A stretch of 64,000 nt of DNA from Harmothoe impar (Eukaryota > Annelida > Polychaeta > Phyllodocida > Polynoidae): the NCBI GenBank assembly GCA_947462335.1, contig OX381721.1, positions 8,370,001 through 8,434,000 of the forward strand, in the 5' to 3' direction. The translations under genes were made by a program, and so were the position numbers. Below the pieces are notes generated by a model, which was given only the letters and a program-made list of their open reading frames with translations, made no database searches and had not been told where the DNA came from. Positions 34,055 through 48,099 of this stretch are shown here, in pieces (positions within the stretch are counted from its first letter, which is position 1; every line of letters begins with the position of its first letter).

Positions 34055-37000
34055 CTACCCCTCGGCCAGTAGGGGACGTTGCAGGACTCCAACAGGGACC
34101 GATGACGGAAGGCTGTGGGGCAGAGATGCGGGGAAGGGAGGCATGGACATGCATCTTCATCGTTAGAGAGAAAACAACATATTTCCATGTGATTTAATGA
34201 GTTTTTCAATTCAAGGGAAGGCTTAGGGCTCTCACCATCAATTCTCATATTACTCACCAGTCCGGGCACCCCATTTCTGGAGGAAGGCGAGGGGATGATA
34301 CCCGGGGATGATACAACCAGTTTACTTATTCATGTGTATTGTAAACTTATTCATGTGTATTGTAAAGACTTTAAAAAAAACTATACAATCCAACAAATGT
34401 TTATTCTCGGTATAGAGAAGATTCTATCCATTTCCTATACTATTCACTGGTCAAGATAGGAAGGAGCAGGATCAGTGGGAAAGGAGTTAACCGTTCAAGG
34501 GCAGGATACCGATCCTATGAGATCGATGCACTCCCGAGGTACACCGAAAACCCAGGCTAGTATGAAGGTACTTACTACAAAGGACTTTGGGTGATCATGC
34601 CCAATTGATCACATTAAGTCATCAAAATAATAAAGTAAAGTGATCATTTTGAGGACATAATTCCGCCATTGGGAAGACCTACTATACAACAATGTAACAC
34701 ATAGCCCCTGCTCCAGGTGATCTCATGACTAGAACCTATAGTACTATTGGTCATAGATGTTAACAAATTGGAGGATATGATGAATAGTATCATAGTAGAA
34801 ATTCAAGTGATTTACAAGAAAATTATGGCATGATTTTCTTACCTATAGATATTTCTACACAAAGACATCATTTCTGTGTCTGAGACCAAAGTTAGAAGTG
34901 TAAGGATTGAGAGCCACCTGTTTTTAATCTCTGCCTTATTATGAGGACTAAAAAGGCCGGATCATTGAGGTTGATGACCTTGAGGGGGCTAATTATGATA
35001 ATATTTTTCAATATTATTTTATAACAAGAAAACATTGTAAAGGTCATAGCAATCATCGAATTGAGTACCCTGGGTCTTCATATTGATTACAAATTACAAA
35101 AATGTTAATTCAAAAAGGTGATCATATTGACGACCTGGGTCCTCACTTGTGATCACTTTAAAGATTACCAGGGTACTACCCCTCGACAAAATTAAAATGA
35201 TCCCCCTAAAGTCCTCACTAGTGATGACTTTTTCAACATAGTGTTTTCAGTGTATGGACAGGAAGCCAGGTGCTACTATAGAGGGAGTTTAGTTTACATT
35301 GTGTAAAGTATACATATCCCGACATATTCCATCCACATAATTCAGTGGGATATATATATACAGATTGTAAAGTTGTTGGTTGGGTACTGTTAATTCAACA
35401 TAATGCCAATCTAAAATACCCCTTCTCAGATTCATTTCTGAAAGGGATTCAGGCAATGCGGACTCTCCCCAGGTAATAAATATCGATGTATACATGTGTC
35501 TACATGAGAAATGCCTTTTTTCACTGATATTGACTCCCTATATACCCCACATGGCTCACCACCCTGCTCGTACTATATCAGCACGCCTAACACCTATAGA
35601 CTGACGCAGCCGCCTGTATTCACGACCACTGCCAATGGAGGAGGGAACAACAGGAGACATTGAGAGTCATGCAATAGTAGCCCACTGCCGTCAATACACT
35701 ACAAAAAGGGGAAACTGCAATCAATCTGTGGCCACGATGCTACAATACAAGCACCAATAATTCAAGAAACAGAACTACACTAGGCCTCCAAGGACAAACT
35801 GAGGCAGTTTGGGTTGTTCCTCATTTCAAGTTAACTTTTATATTCATTTTATTCTATTTTTATGTTTTTTTTGGGAGGGTAGACTGAAAAGGAACTAGGA
35901 GAAATCCGGTTCCTTTTGTACATATAGATAGATAGTTGTATGGGTCGATGTTGTCAGCCATCACCTTCAGTACAACCTTGTCGAAAAGGCCCTGACAATG
36001 TATTAAGGGAGACTAATATACACTTTTATAGTTATAAACATACTCCCATGAATACTCATAGATTCATTAAATTCTAAATTCAGTAGGATTCCTATGCACT
36101 ACTTTCTTATCTACCCTTATCTGACTCATATCAGAATTTAACATCTCCCCAGTAACCCCCAGAACTGCCCGCCCCCTCACACCCCCTGTACACCTAAATG
36201 AATGATGACAAGAACAAGTATGGCCCCCAGCCTAATTAGGCACCCATTATTTGGCCTATCTGCTTGGCAGGCCCCGAGTCAATGAGTAGAAAATAGCAGT
36301 TTGAGTTGGTGAAAGTGATTAACTGATTAATAATGAATGTTGCAGCTCTCTGTCTACATAATTAATTACTGCACGCAACCAATGCAATCTTGCTGTCCTG
36401 CCTCGCTAGACTGTGAGTAATTTATCTGCTAATTAGAACATAACTAAGGGGGTAGGGGAGATGGGCGCAGGTGAATGCACCTTAGGGATATACACCTGAG
36501 CTATAGCATAGTTACATAGAGTGACTATGCAATAGGCTTTTTAACCATACACTGGGGTCTCAGAGGAGCGCAGGTGTCATATAAGCGCAGGGTAGATGTG
36601 GGTATTGAAATAAATAAGTTGGACCTTCCCTGTTTTATAAAGAAGCACAGGTCTCATATATGCGCAGGGAAAAACTTGTCCTCAAATCAGTAAGCGCTAA
36701 CTAGTGCGTTAAACCAGCTGATAATATGTAACTGGTTATCTTAATTGAACCTGACCTGACTTACAAAACGAGGTATGTAACGAGATGAAATATAGGAAAG
36801 AACTAATTAAGGATTTTTAAAAAGAGGTTATAAATGATCAGTACTATAGGACCGGGTTACCTAGAGCATACCATTTATTTTGCCCAAGGGAAGTGGCAAT
36901 TGTGAGCTGAGATACCTTCTCCTTAATTAGCTGAGATAATAGGCGTGTTAATCACCATCCTCTCCGGCTGTCCTGTTATGCTACTTAACCTTGTTAATTA

Positions 37001-38294
37001 ACGTAGCTCTGCATTGCTCTGCATTGCTCTTACTGTCTGCCCTACTGTACCTGTCACTGTGTGTTTGGGATGGGGGAGAGGGAAAGAGCGAGAGACCAAT
37101 AGAGAGACAAAGACAAGGAGACAGAGAAAGAAAGATATTGAGACACATACATACGGATATACAGGCAGAGAGAGAGACAGAGTACAACATGTACAAAGGC
37201 AGGGACGGAGAAAATGAGAGACGGAGGAAGGAAGAGACTTATCCAAACAGAGACAGAGAGAAAGACAGAGAGAATGACAGAGAGAGAACTACATACATAC
37301 AGATAGAAAGAGACATACATACATGCACAGGACCAGGGAGAAACAGCTAAGCAAAGAGACAGAGGCACACATAATATACTCTGAGCCGGGACTCCGAGAC
37401 AGTAATAATGAGATAGAGAAGAGACAGATAAAGACATCTAGATGGAGAGACATTGTCAGACAGACATAGAGAGCGTGAGACGGAGAAAAGTGTGTGCATA
37501 GTCAGTGAATTAAGGGTCGGGATGTCTGCGAAGGATTGACTGTGCCTAGTCTAAATAATGGTGAGAATATACATACAGTACACCTAGAGTACAAAGGGCA
37601 GGTGGGGCTGGTTGGGAGCAGGACAAAGTCATTAGTTGTCTGTAACCCCCGGGTGTTAAGGTTTTACCTGCACAGATAATGTTCTGTAAGTCTAGGCGCT
37701 CAGGTTGATTTATGGCCATGATTTAGTATAAATGCTAGACATACACTATTATAGTACATACCATACCTACTCCAGTACATTTAGACAGATAATAGGTATG
37801 CTTCTCTGGATCTTAATATATTTTCAACTTTTGCATTAAATCCCTTGAAAAGGGTAATAATATAACTGTAGGCATCGGGCTTTTGTCACTTATATCCAAC
37901 ATAATTACTCAAGCAGGTACATTGTGCATATCTCACATACATTTCTGCAGCTGCATTCTTCACCAGGCATATCCAATTTACCTGCAGAGAAAAAAAGTGC
38001 AAATATCTTATTGCAAAAGACTAATCAGTCCATATACATCCTTTCTAAGACCAGATCCTTTTCCTCTCCTGTTACATCATTGGATTTTTACCTCCATCCA
38101 ATATGAAAAATAAAATGAAAATAAAGCAGAAATACCCCCGAGGCCCTCCCTATCTGCTGCCCCGAGGCGGTGGTTACAAAGGCAGGGTGAGGCAATGTGT
38201 CCTTATCTGTGTTAACTATCAGTCAGTGTGTCTGTCCGTGTGTCTGCACACCTCAACTCTCCCACACCTCGACGCACTATACTACAGGCCAGGG
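34055..38294. other. Host DNA, no gene seen
   Basis: AT-rich unique sequence. It holds the third copy of the 20-bp repeat (34436-34455) and a purine-rich GA block (37071-37480). Frames in the GA block are Arg/Glu/Lys low complexity. Confidence 0.6.
37071..37480 (+). repeat. GA-rich purine tract
   Basis: Degenerate gagagacagagaaag-type sequence, almost all purine on the + strand with scattered 'acatac'. Confidence 0.8.
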
Positions 38295-38533
38295 TTAACC
38301 CACTAAGGACAGCATCGGGCTTAATTGTACTATGTATATGTCGGCATGATGCACGAATACGGTCCAGCTAAATAACTTTTCTGCATTGCATTTATACATC
38401 ATATCGTTCCTCCGGCGTGTATACATTCTTGAGGAATCCGAATAATTTACCAAGTTTTTTTTAGTTGCTGCGTCAGTGGGTAATGATCATATAAACTGAA
38501 ATTGAAACCCTCATGTTATCTTTAAATGGTTAA
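38295..38533. mobile_element. piggyBac-like MITE, copy 5
   Basis: TTAACCCACTAAGGACAGCAT to ATCTTTAAATGGTTAA; interior diverged. Confidence 0.7.
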
Positions 38534-39040
38534 ATTACCCTGGGGCCCTGTGCTCCCCTCTACCTGGTCCTACAGGTAATCACCACTAATTGTCTGTACC
38601 ATATAGCACTGATGTACATAGACATCCTCTGTATAGTTTAGTGCATGGCCAACGGTTTATTAACACATCCTACAGTAAAACCAAACCATGCGTATACACT
38701 ACGCGGCTACAGTACATTGTACATGTATATCATTGTTTTTGTGCATCTTTACACAGTATTGGGCCTAGTAAGGGGTGAATATGACTGTTGGGCCATATGT
38801 CACTAGCACGTATCAGCTATGGACAGAAAATAAATAGTTTCAATCACTGACAATAGCCAACTGCATGCTTTAGTTCTATTGGAGACCTGCAACACGCATT
38901 CGGTCCATGAGATTTAGGCGTTGGCCATATGGCGTTGCTATTTGATAGAAACCCTTGGTATATAACTGTTACATAGCTATTTGTAGTCATCAAACAATGG
39001 TAATATACAATTACAGGTTTTAGTACTCATTAGTTATGGA

Positions 39041-39905
39041 TATTGCAGGTCTCAGCCAATGGCAATAGGCAATTGCAGGCTTCAGCCAATGGCAATAGGC
39101 ATTTGCAGGTTTCAGCCACTGGCAATAAGCAATTGCAGGTTTCAGCCAATGGCAATAGGTAATTGCAGGTTTCAGCTAATGGCAATAGGTGATTGCAGGT
39201 TTCAGACAATGGCACTAGGCAATTGCAGGTTTCAGGCAATGGCAATAGGCAATTGCAGGTTTCAAGCAATGGCAATAGGCAATTGCAGGTTTTAGCACTC
39301 ATTCGCAATGGATATTGCAGATCTCAGCCAGTGGCGCTAGGGAATTGCAGGCTTTAGCCAATGGCATATGCAATTGCAGGTTTCAGCAAATGGCAATAGG
39401 CGATTGCAGGTTTCGGCCAATGGCAATAGACAATTGCAGGTTTCAGCCAATGGCAATAGTCAATTGCCGGGTTCAGGAAATGGCAATAGACAACTGCAGG
39501 TTTCAGCCAATGACAATTGGCAATTATAGGTTTCAGCCAATGGTGAGAGACAAGTGAAGGTTTCAGCCAATGGTAAGAGACAATTGCAGGTTTCAGCCAA
39601 TGGCAATAGACAATTGCAGGTCTCAGCCAATGGCAATGGGCAATTGAAGGGCTCAGACAATGAAATAATATACAAGTGTATGTTTCAACCAATAACAATT
39701 GCACCCCTCAGTCAATGAAAACAGACAATTGCAGCCTTTAGCTAATGGTAATATGCAGTTGGAGGCTTCAGTCAATAATAACATATTTAGACGATTGAAG
39801 GTTTCAGCCAATGGTGATACACAATTAGACGTTTCAGCCAATGGTCATAAAGACCCGGAGGCCCTAATTAATGTCACTATACAATTGAAGGCTTCAGCCA
39901 TTGGT
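39041..39905 (+). repeat. 30-bp minisatellite, about 28 units
   Basis: Unit reads roughly 'ggtttcagccaatggcaata' plus 'ggcaattgca'. The first ~20 units are regular; those after 39660 are diverged. At 30 bp the array keeps the same frame open on both strands (10-residue repeats), so the frames are not evidence of a gene. Confidence 0.95.
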
Positions 39906-41546
39906 TCTATCTTGGTAAATAAGTTGGTATAGGAGGAGTCAGACGGCTACACCAATACAGCACTGGACCCCCGCTGTTCACTGCCTCAAGGCAGCATGGT
40001 AATGGTCTAGTAATAGAATTAGTATGACACTCGATGTCTGCACATCATGACACCTCCTGTAACATGGCAGTGTGTTACACATGGCTGCCACTATCCTGTA
40101 TATTTCCCACCATTTACAATTACCATTTTGAATAGCAGTATTCATTCGCCTTGAGAATACATTGTACCATCATTATCTTTATCAAATTTGTTTCATAACA
40201 TTGAGAGAGAATAAGTCCATTTAAACCAATACATAAGATGTATACATGCATGTGGATATTGAAGGCACACATACTATGTTTTTCTTTACATAAATTCGAG
40301 GAATGTCTATCCTTAGAAATCCTATTTGGAAGATACTTTTAGAGGTTTAAACGATTTAGCCATGCAGATAGAGGACGGTACAGACGTCCAATGTCAAAGG
40401 TGGACACGATAAGGTCTACATATAGGTCAGCCCTGTCTGTCTGTCCCCAGGCCCAGCAGCTACCCGTCACTGCCACGGAGGGCGGTGTTGGGGGGGGGGG
40501 GGAGGGGGGTTACTACCCTAAGGTCCAATATTGATCATGTCACAGTCAATATACAAGGGAGTAAGTAAGTGTATGTATATGTATACTAGTAGGCAGTGGG
40601 GGAATGGGCCTAATACCACGATGTGTATAGATAGAACAAGAAATGAAATGAGGAATATAATAGTAGAAAGTAAAAGGTAAATTGCCATGTAAAATCAAGA
40701 TACATGTATGTATGTGCTTTAGTTTCAATACATTGTCCAAGGGAAGATTATAGGGGAGAAGATAGATAACTAGTGAAATCATTTAGCAAGTTTTTTTTAT
40801 GGATATTGATAATCACTCGCGTCCTTTGTTGGTAGCATTCCTGAGAGATTCAGCATCATAGTAATCATGTTTACTGTAGCTGGACCCGACTATGTTCATG
40901 TTGTGCAGAGACAGTCCCATAGGAATTCCCATTGCAGTATATAGAACTGTCGTAAACTCTATGTGTACTCAAATAAGCCTTAACAGTATTGATAATGATA
41001 TTCTCGTATAGATAAATCTTCGCGAGAGCATTGGACTGTATGAATGTGAGAGCATTAAACTATTAATAATAAACTTTAATAAATAAAACCTTGTGAGAAG
41101 AGATCACCCCTCCTCATTTCACAGAGGCATCACCAACACCAGAACGGGTGACAGACTGTCTGGGCCTCTCCATCCCTCACTTCTTTACAACAGTTGTCAA
41201 TGAATGGACGATTCCGACACAGATAGGGGCAACGGCCCGCCAATTGTCAAAAGCACACCAGAAGAAGAGAGAAAAAAGGTAGCACATAAAAAAGTGTTAC
41301 CTTTCAATCGGTCACAGTGTAGTTATCTTATCCATCTTATCAGTTGGGGTAGACTGGGAGGAGGGAGGTTGAGGGGGAGGACTTCTGAATGGGAATCACA
41401 ATGTGTGTCTGCCTGCCCGCCCTGGCACCCCTTTCCCCTATTCTAGTCCCTTTGCTATAGTGTCCCCCTGGTCCCCTACGCTACAATTTTCACAGCGTGG
41501 GGCCTGTATTTGGGTGGTGCTCATTTGGGGGTTGCTATAGTCAGTA

Positions 41547-41558
41547 TGCGCATGCGCA
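41547..41558. promoter_or_regulatory. NRF1-like palindrome
   Basis: TGCGCATGCGCA, the canonical NRF1 half-site pair. No nearby gene start could be defined. Confidence 0.4.
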
Positions 41559-42006
41559 GTTTCCATGGACACCAGACCCCCTGCAGTGATGTATGGCGGT
41601 TCTCGTCTCGTGGCCTCTCGCGCCAAGTCTCGTGCAACTGTGTTCTTGAGCCCTATATCCCAGACAGAGGCTTAGACGTCTGTTCCAAAAGGAGAACTCT
41701 CATACATGTACATGTTTTCGAGAAGATGCCAAATGACGATAGTTGAAATATTGCAAATAATCATTGTGAATGTTTCCTGGTGGAGACTTTATGGTTAGCA
41801 TGCGGCTCAAGGCTTCATAAAAGCAGCACTCGCGAGTTACTGGCCAGGACTGCGTTCATAGGTACAAATGTATTGCCGACAAGAGGGCATAGTGCATAGT
41901 TGTATGTCTGAATACCCCTGTTTTGGTTTCAATAAAAGGCGTGAAGTATTCCATATTGGTTTTGCCAAATAACGTATAAATAACTCATTCAAGCACTATT
42001 CTGTCC

Positions 42007-42249
42007 ATAACCCGTTACGGTTTACAGGGGGCGTTAGTGCATGATGCCCTTTGTCGTGATGCTCCATGAATGCAATCCTGGCGAGTCTATTTATCAGCCC
42101 TGCATTTATACATCATGCCAACCCTACAGGATCAATTGATACACTCCCAAAAGGGTCGGTATGACACACCATCATGATACTGACTAGCTACTCGCGCATT
42201 ATGACCACAAATATTGTTTTAAAGCAGCATGCCGTCCTTAAAGGGTTAA
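42007..42249. mobile_element. piggyBac-like MITE, copy 6
   Basis: Left end degraded (taacccgttacgg). Right end intact: gcatgccgtccttaaagggttaa in parts. Interior has 'catcatgccaaccctacagg' and 'tactcgcgcat'. Confidence 0.75.
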
Positions 42250-42687
42250 TGTGTTAATATTACAAAGAGGACCGCTAGCTAGGAGTAGTCTGGGGTATGA
42301 AAACACCATTACAGGACGGGAGGTCAGCAGATACAGATCTACACGTGGGCGATGTGTGGGAGGTAAATTGGGCTAAAAGTCTCCAAATTAGTGGACGCTG
42401 ATCGTCGTCCATGGAAGGAAATAGAGCGTGGGCGTGAAAATGACCCAGAGGGGGTCCAAAATATGCCATTTTGGATAGAAATCTATGAGTGTGTACTTTT
42501 TATATTTAATTGAGTCAGATGTCCGCAGTCTGCCTTTTCGACATAATTATTCCATTGTAAGCTCATAATATCGTCCCTTTGGTGCAAATACAGTTACAAC
42601 CTTTTTGCACTGAGTGGACGATGTATGCATGCAGTAATAATAGACTTATCATCAAAGATATATTATGTAGTCCCGATTGAGGGAAGT

Positions 42688-42731
42688 CAACGTGGCTTCA
42701 ACGTGGCTTCAACGTGGCTTCAACGTGGCTT
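42688..42731 (+). repeat. 12-bp tandem repeat, ~3.5 units
   Basis: Perfect 'cgtggcttcaa' type 12-mers (gtggcttcaac). Confidence 0.9.
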
Positions 42732-43128
42732 CTACTTTTACATGACTGTGTTCATATATATTTTGCGGATCCCATCATTCAGCATCTGTATTTTGGTTAA
42801 GTGCATATTCACACAATCGATTGAAACTGTTTTAAAAGCTCCCTAGCATGTTACGACCAGTGCAAGAGGATGGCACATTTCTTCACTGTCATCAATGGAC
42901 GGCAGTGACTTTACAGTGGACTGTGCAGGGTCAGTGGGGAGAGAAGAGTATATAGGGACTCATTATCTTCACAAGTTTTGATCAATTATATTTTTGTTTG
43001 GGGATTATTGGATTTGTTCAGTTGTGAGATATTATTGTGTATGCCATCAATAGAAAATAGGCAGTAACACGACGTATACACGGTGTATCAGCGAAGTCGG
43101 GAGTGAGGAGAGTATTATTATGGCTATA

Positions 43129-43251
43129 CACCCTCAGAAAAGTGAGCGTCACTGTCGCCAAAAGCACTTTCGCCTGAAGGCCAGGCAGTGTCTGACTTCC
43201 AGGTAACCATGGGTGCTTTTAACCACAGTGACGCTCACTTTTCTTAGGGTG
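43129..43251. mobile_element. TA-flanked MITE (Tc1/mariner-like)
   Basis: Ends caccctcagaaaagtgagcg and, inverted, cgctcacttttcttagggtg, with TA on both sides (43127-43128, 43252-43253). 123 bp, no coding capacity. Superfamily inferred from the TA duplication only. Confidence 0.7.
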
Positions 43252-43656
43252 TAGGATACAGTAATACAATGTGCGTAGGAGTGTGCAGTCAACCTGTTCT
43301 TTTATATATCTTTCTTATTTTGTAATCTGTAATTTTATACACATATAGAGTAACGCTGACAAAGTGTCAGGCGGCTGGTTGATATCAACGTGTCAAAGGT
43401 ATACATACACCTAACACCCCCACCCATCTGAGTCTGGGTACCCCCCCCCTCCCCATGGCTGTTTCAACTACTCCCCCCCCCCCCCCTCCAACCCTCTACT
43501 ACCACGTGCCCTATTCGTCCTCTGTATGTTTATACTATGTGTCAGGTCAGCTCTCTGCCTGAGGATAGCAAATATGTCGATAAATCCGACTGGGAGAAAG
43601 TGACAGAGTCGGGCTGTCCAGTGACAAGATGGCGCTCACAGCTGAAGGAGGCTATG

Positions 43657-43881
43657 TTAACCCTCTAAGGACAGCATGATGCATCAAGGCACTATTCATC
43701 TTCATGATACTCCAAGGCAGTTCATAATCTGGGAGTGGCAGCATCATTACAACATGCTGATCCCTTGGTCAGGTTGGTTTATGAATGCAGCAACTTTTAG
43801 GTATGCATCATTTATGGCGACATCAACAGCCATGTTGCATTATAATATTACGCCGCCCGGTACGTGTTAGCGATAGGGTTA
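43657..43881. mobile_element. piggyBac-like MITE, copy 7 (degraded)
   Basis: Clear left end TTAACCCTCTAAGGACAGCAT. The right side is decayed, ending near 'agggttag'. Confidence 0.55.
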
Positions 43882-45550
43882 GAAAAAATAAGGGGGTGTA
43901 CAAGTACAAGGGAGGGGAGCATGGGGCACACCACGTTCCCCACATTCCATCTCTTCACTTACGTTACCAGCCTCCATCCTTTTTAACCATATGTACACCA
44001 CCTAATGGATTGGGAAAAACAAGAGTAGTCCCAAAAAGGTTTGACTGAGATGGAGTTGATGAAGGGGAAATGTCTGATTTGCGGCAGATGTTTTACATAG
44101 GGATATGGCGAATGCCTCAGAGGGTGACAGGGGGCTACACGGAGAAAGTATTATTGCAATCAGGCAAAAGCTGTACCTGAGACATTATAGAGATAGATAG
44201 CTTCTATTAAAACTGGATATGTGTACATTGAGTTATTATCAACATTTACACATTTAAACCATCGTTTATTCTCAGGTGTTCTGGACAATTGATCAATATC
44301 AATATTGGTGTATATGGTTTATATTGATAATATTATATCTATTACCATGGGGTATAGAGCATACTAGAAGTAAGGACAGAGGCTACGAGTTGACTGATCC
44401 AAATGCTATGTCTCAAGGGTTCTAAAGCCAAACCATGAGAGCTGTGGGTCCCTGGACACTCCGCCCCCCACCACACACACACTAGTCTACCCACACACCC
44501 TTACTATATGGATCTGTCCCAAACCAATTATGACTATAGAACTGACATCAGACTCTAGGTACTGATTGACTTTACTATTGTAGATCTGAGAGCAGCTACT
44601 GATTGACAGACACCTGTGACAGCAGCTGACAGCAGGTCCCAGGTGCCTCATGCATTGATTGACAGCTCTCACTACTACAAGTTCAACTACAGCTCTCCCC
44701 AGCTGCCTCCCACCGCCCAGCGCGCACACAACGTGCCTTCACACAGCTTCCTTTGGTCTCCACATCCTACATCACGTCCAGCCTCCTAACTAACTAACTA
44801 GAACTAACTAACTAGCTGCCACATTGGCCATTGTGACTAGAGCTACTACTGTTACTATTGATGCTTCCCCTGTGTGTGTTTATAGATAGGTGCTGCCTCT
44901 AGTGGCCTGGATGGCACATGACACGAGGCCAGGGTAGCTCTATCTATGTCTGTCCCTGCTCTCTCCAACAATGGGACTAAAGTATGGCCTGCCATTATTT
45001 TATGGAAATTATGAGGAAGGCGAGATCTGATAGTACCGATCCCATAAGATTATAGATTCAGAGCCAGAGCTAGGAATGAGATGTTGCACAGTTGTGGATC
45101 TTTAGTTTTGTGAAATAGATATTCATGGGTATACATTTACAGGTAAATTATGTATTAGCCTTCATTTAAAAAATGGGGATTATCGACGATAGTAGTTCAC
45201 ATATTCCACTACATTGTAGACACACTAAATTTAGTCTGACATACAGTCAATTTTATATGTTTGAAATATAGATATACACAAAACTCCAGGACGCAAAATG
45301 TGTTGAGTGTGTGGCTAAAAATGAACCCTATGATTGACTCTAACACTTAACATACAGAGACAAGTTTACAATAATCCTTCTCCATAGCTGGTTTAGACAA
45401 GTGGCAACCTGAGATTGACTTCTATATTTGGTGGCTTGACTTTGACAGCTGGACTCTCTCAGCCTAAAACCACTGACACTACACTGCTACACCAGGGGTT
45501 AAATCAGTGACTCGAAACAGGCCCATCTATAACCAACCTCCACCCATCCA

Positions 45551-45787
45551 CCAACCCTCTAAGGACAGCAAGATGCTTCAGAGTGCATGTATCATGATGC
45601 ATCATTGCAACGCTGGCGAGTAACTCGCTGCTGCTGTGTTGGTGCACCATACTGAAGCCGGGAGTGTATCAACCCCGTAGGTTCAGATTGATGCATGAAT
45701 GAAGCTCAGGCGAGGGTTACATTCATATATCATGACAGCAAAAGGGCATATAATGCATTACATCATTATGCTACCCTTAAAGGGTTA
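45551..45787. mobile_element. piggyBac-like MITE, copy 8
   Basis: ccaaccctctaaggacagca to tgctacccttaaagggtta. The interior palindrome gcgagtaactcgc is intact. Confidence 0.8.
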
Positions 45788-47169
45788 TAATATAGGGGGA
45801 GGGAAAGAGGGGGCAGTGCAGGACTAGGGTAAGGAGGAGGAGAGTTGATATATGGGGGTTGGGACCTGTTATTGTGGCTGGCAGTGTTGGTTTATTTATG
45901 AAGGCCGCTACAGTTGACTCTATAGCTAGGATTACTGTGTGATTCACAGTGATTCATGCACAGGCAGTGTAAATGGGTTAGTATGTATAAATACAACTGT
46001 AGCACATACAGCAGTGTATATATATGCACGCTCATAAACCTTGTTTGGAGCTATATTAATGCAATATGGAACTTGCATATAGCATAGCATCGTCATGTGG
46101 ATTGATGTACATTTTTATTATGCCCCTATATTTCAATTCCTACCACTTGGCGGTTTAAGTTCAAGTGAAAAGTATGTAAAGAGTATTTATATGATAGACA
46201 TATATGCATACACTACTACATGAACACACTGCCTCTTCTTAGAACCCCTACCTTCAAAATACAAGATCTAAAAGACAGCGAGTATCAGAATCCGTGGGTT
46301 ATAGAATTGATTTTTTTTTTTGCAAACCATACACTGACTTGGTAATTGGGTAGAATATAGCACCCTGTCCCCTCCCTTCAGCATCCCTCCTCCCCTTTAC
46401 CCCCCTCCCCCAACCCCACTCATCACCCCCATTTTAATACTTCTCACACCAGTGACCATCGGTCAGTGAGGTGACCACCACACGCACTGTGCTATACCTG
46501 ATTACTCCAGCCCCTGCCCCCCCCCCCCCCATACATACACACACACCATCCGATTCCCCCACCTACCCGCTCTTTCCCCAAACCTAAACCTTACTGACCA
46601 CCCCTGCCCCAATCCCCTACTGCCCATTCCACCCAGACTCACACAAAATCTCGTGCACTAATAGTGCACCCCACCCAGAGTGACTTGCCTCAGCTTTAAC
46701 TGCCATCAGGACGTCAATGACTTTATGGTGCCTTGAGCATCTGTAGGCATGCGACTGTGCACGTCCAGTAGCGGTTGTGGTCAGTGTGTGTGTCGGAGGG
46801 TGGGGGGGTCTTGACAATTCCTTTTGGTTTAATAGGAAGGTTTTCTCGTAGGGTTTTAATCAGTAAAATTATTCTCGTGTGTGATTTATTCTTGTTGAGA
46901 TTAGGGTGAAACTGCATGTCGAGTATGATGATACATGTAGGCTACCATAGATTTGTGTCCGCAAACATGTACCTTTACTAGGTGTGGCCCTACTCTGAAC
47001 CCTGCCAATATCCCTGTCCACTATGAGACACAATACAGATATATAAATATACTGCATGTGTTGGCATCATATGTGTCTGTCACTGACAAGATGATGCAGG
47101 CAGGATAAGGGGCCTGTAGACATGACGTACAGCATGGCTTCTCATGTCCTGACAAGGCGGTTAGCGCTG

Positions 47170-47301
47170 CTGACATGGCTGACATGGCTGACATGGCTGA
47201 CATGGCTGTCATGGCTGACATGGCTGACATGGCTGTCATGGCTGACATGGCTGACATGGCTGACATGGCTGACATGGCTGACATGGCTGACATGGCTGAC
47301 A
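47170..47301 (+). repeat. 9-bp tandem repeat, ~14 units
   Basis: tgacatggc units, with two 'tgtcatggc' variants. In frame it would read Met-Ala-Asp repeats, but no gene context is seen. Confidence 0.95.
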
Positions 47302-48099
47302 TACTGCTAGCAGCTACAGTCTCCCCTACACCTCTACACCATGCAGGTGAACCACCACACTTACCTTGTAGTCGTATCGATCTCTGTAACCAAAACAAGC
47401 CCTGATCAATGTCCAGGGCACGAGAACACAGTGGGGGGGGGGGGGGGGGGGGGGTGCTACAGTGGGAGGGGGGAGGGTGTAGAGATACAAAAAAAGTGTA
47501 CTAGACGTGGGACTTCTAGAAAAAGAAAATTTAACTGTAAGTTTAAGTGGCACCAGAGTGAGCATGGTGCGAGAGCGAGCATGGTCCGAGTTAGAGTAAG
47601 GAAGGGATCCAACCCTCCACACAACTTAATGTACGCGTACCCTGACGCAGGGCGGGGGGGGGGGGTCCGTAGGAGATACCTGAACTTGAGAAGGGATTAA
47701 GATAGTCCAACATGTGTATTGACATATAATTAGCGATATGGGTACACCTTATAGTACTACCAGTAGTGGCGGTATGTACTACCCTACACGACTATACGAG
47801 AATGCAGGTAGGCAGTTGTTAAAAAGAGGCGCACATATTACCCTACACAGTGCTGTGGGAATGATGGGTGGTGGTGAAGAGGCGTCTCTAAACTCCCCCA
47901 GGGGCCCCAAGTCGGGGTCTTGACGATCCAAAGGGCCAAGCGACTCACCGTGTAACAGCATCTAGTGCGTCGTCTTGCCGCTGGTGGCAGCAGTGTCTCA
48001 GTATACTCCCGTATAGTGGTGGGCTAGCTTCCACCAAACTCCACTCCTCCAGGGTCCAACCGCTTATGAGGGGGGACGGGGCAGGGTTATGCTCACGGC

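Larger units (their letters stand above)
38534..42006. other. Host DNA with 30-bp minisatellite, no gene seen
   Basis: Contains the minisatellite at 39041-39905, a G tract near 40488-40510, an NRF1-like site at 41547-41558 and a partial MITE near 41790-41905 (ctcgcgagttactgg, agggcatagtgca). Confidence 0.55.

Noticed and set aside
39030..39704. Cys-rich frames in the 30-bp array, or a CRISPR-like array
   Set aside because: Units are contiguous with no unique spacers, and this is a eukaryotic genome.
47021..47405. Met-Ala-Asp / Met-Ser-Ala repeat frames on both strands
   Set aside because: Direct result of the 9-bp repeat, with no promoter or flanking coding sequence.
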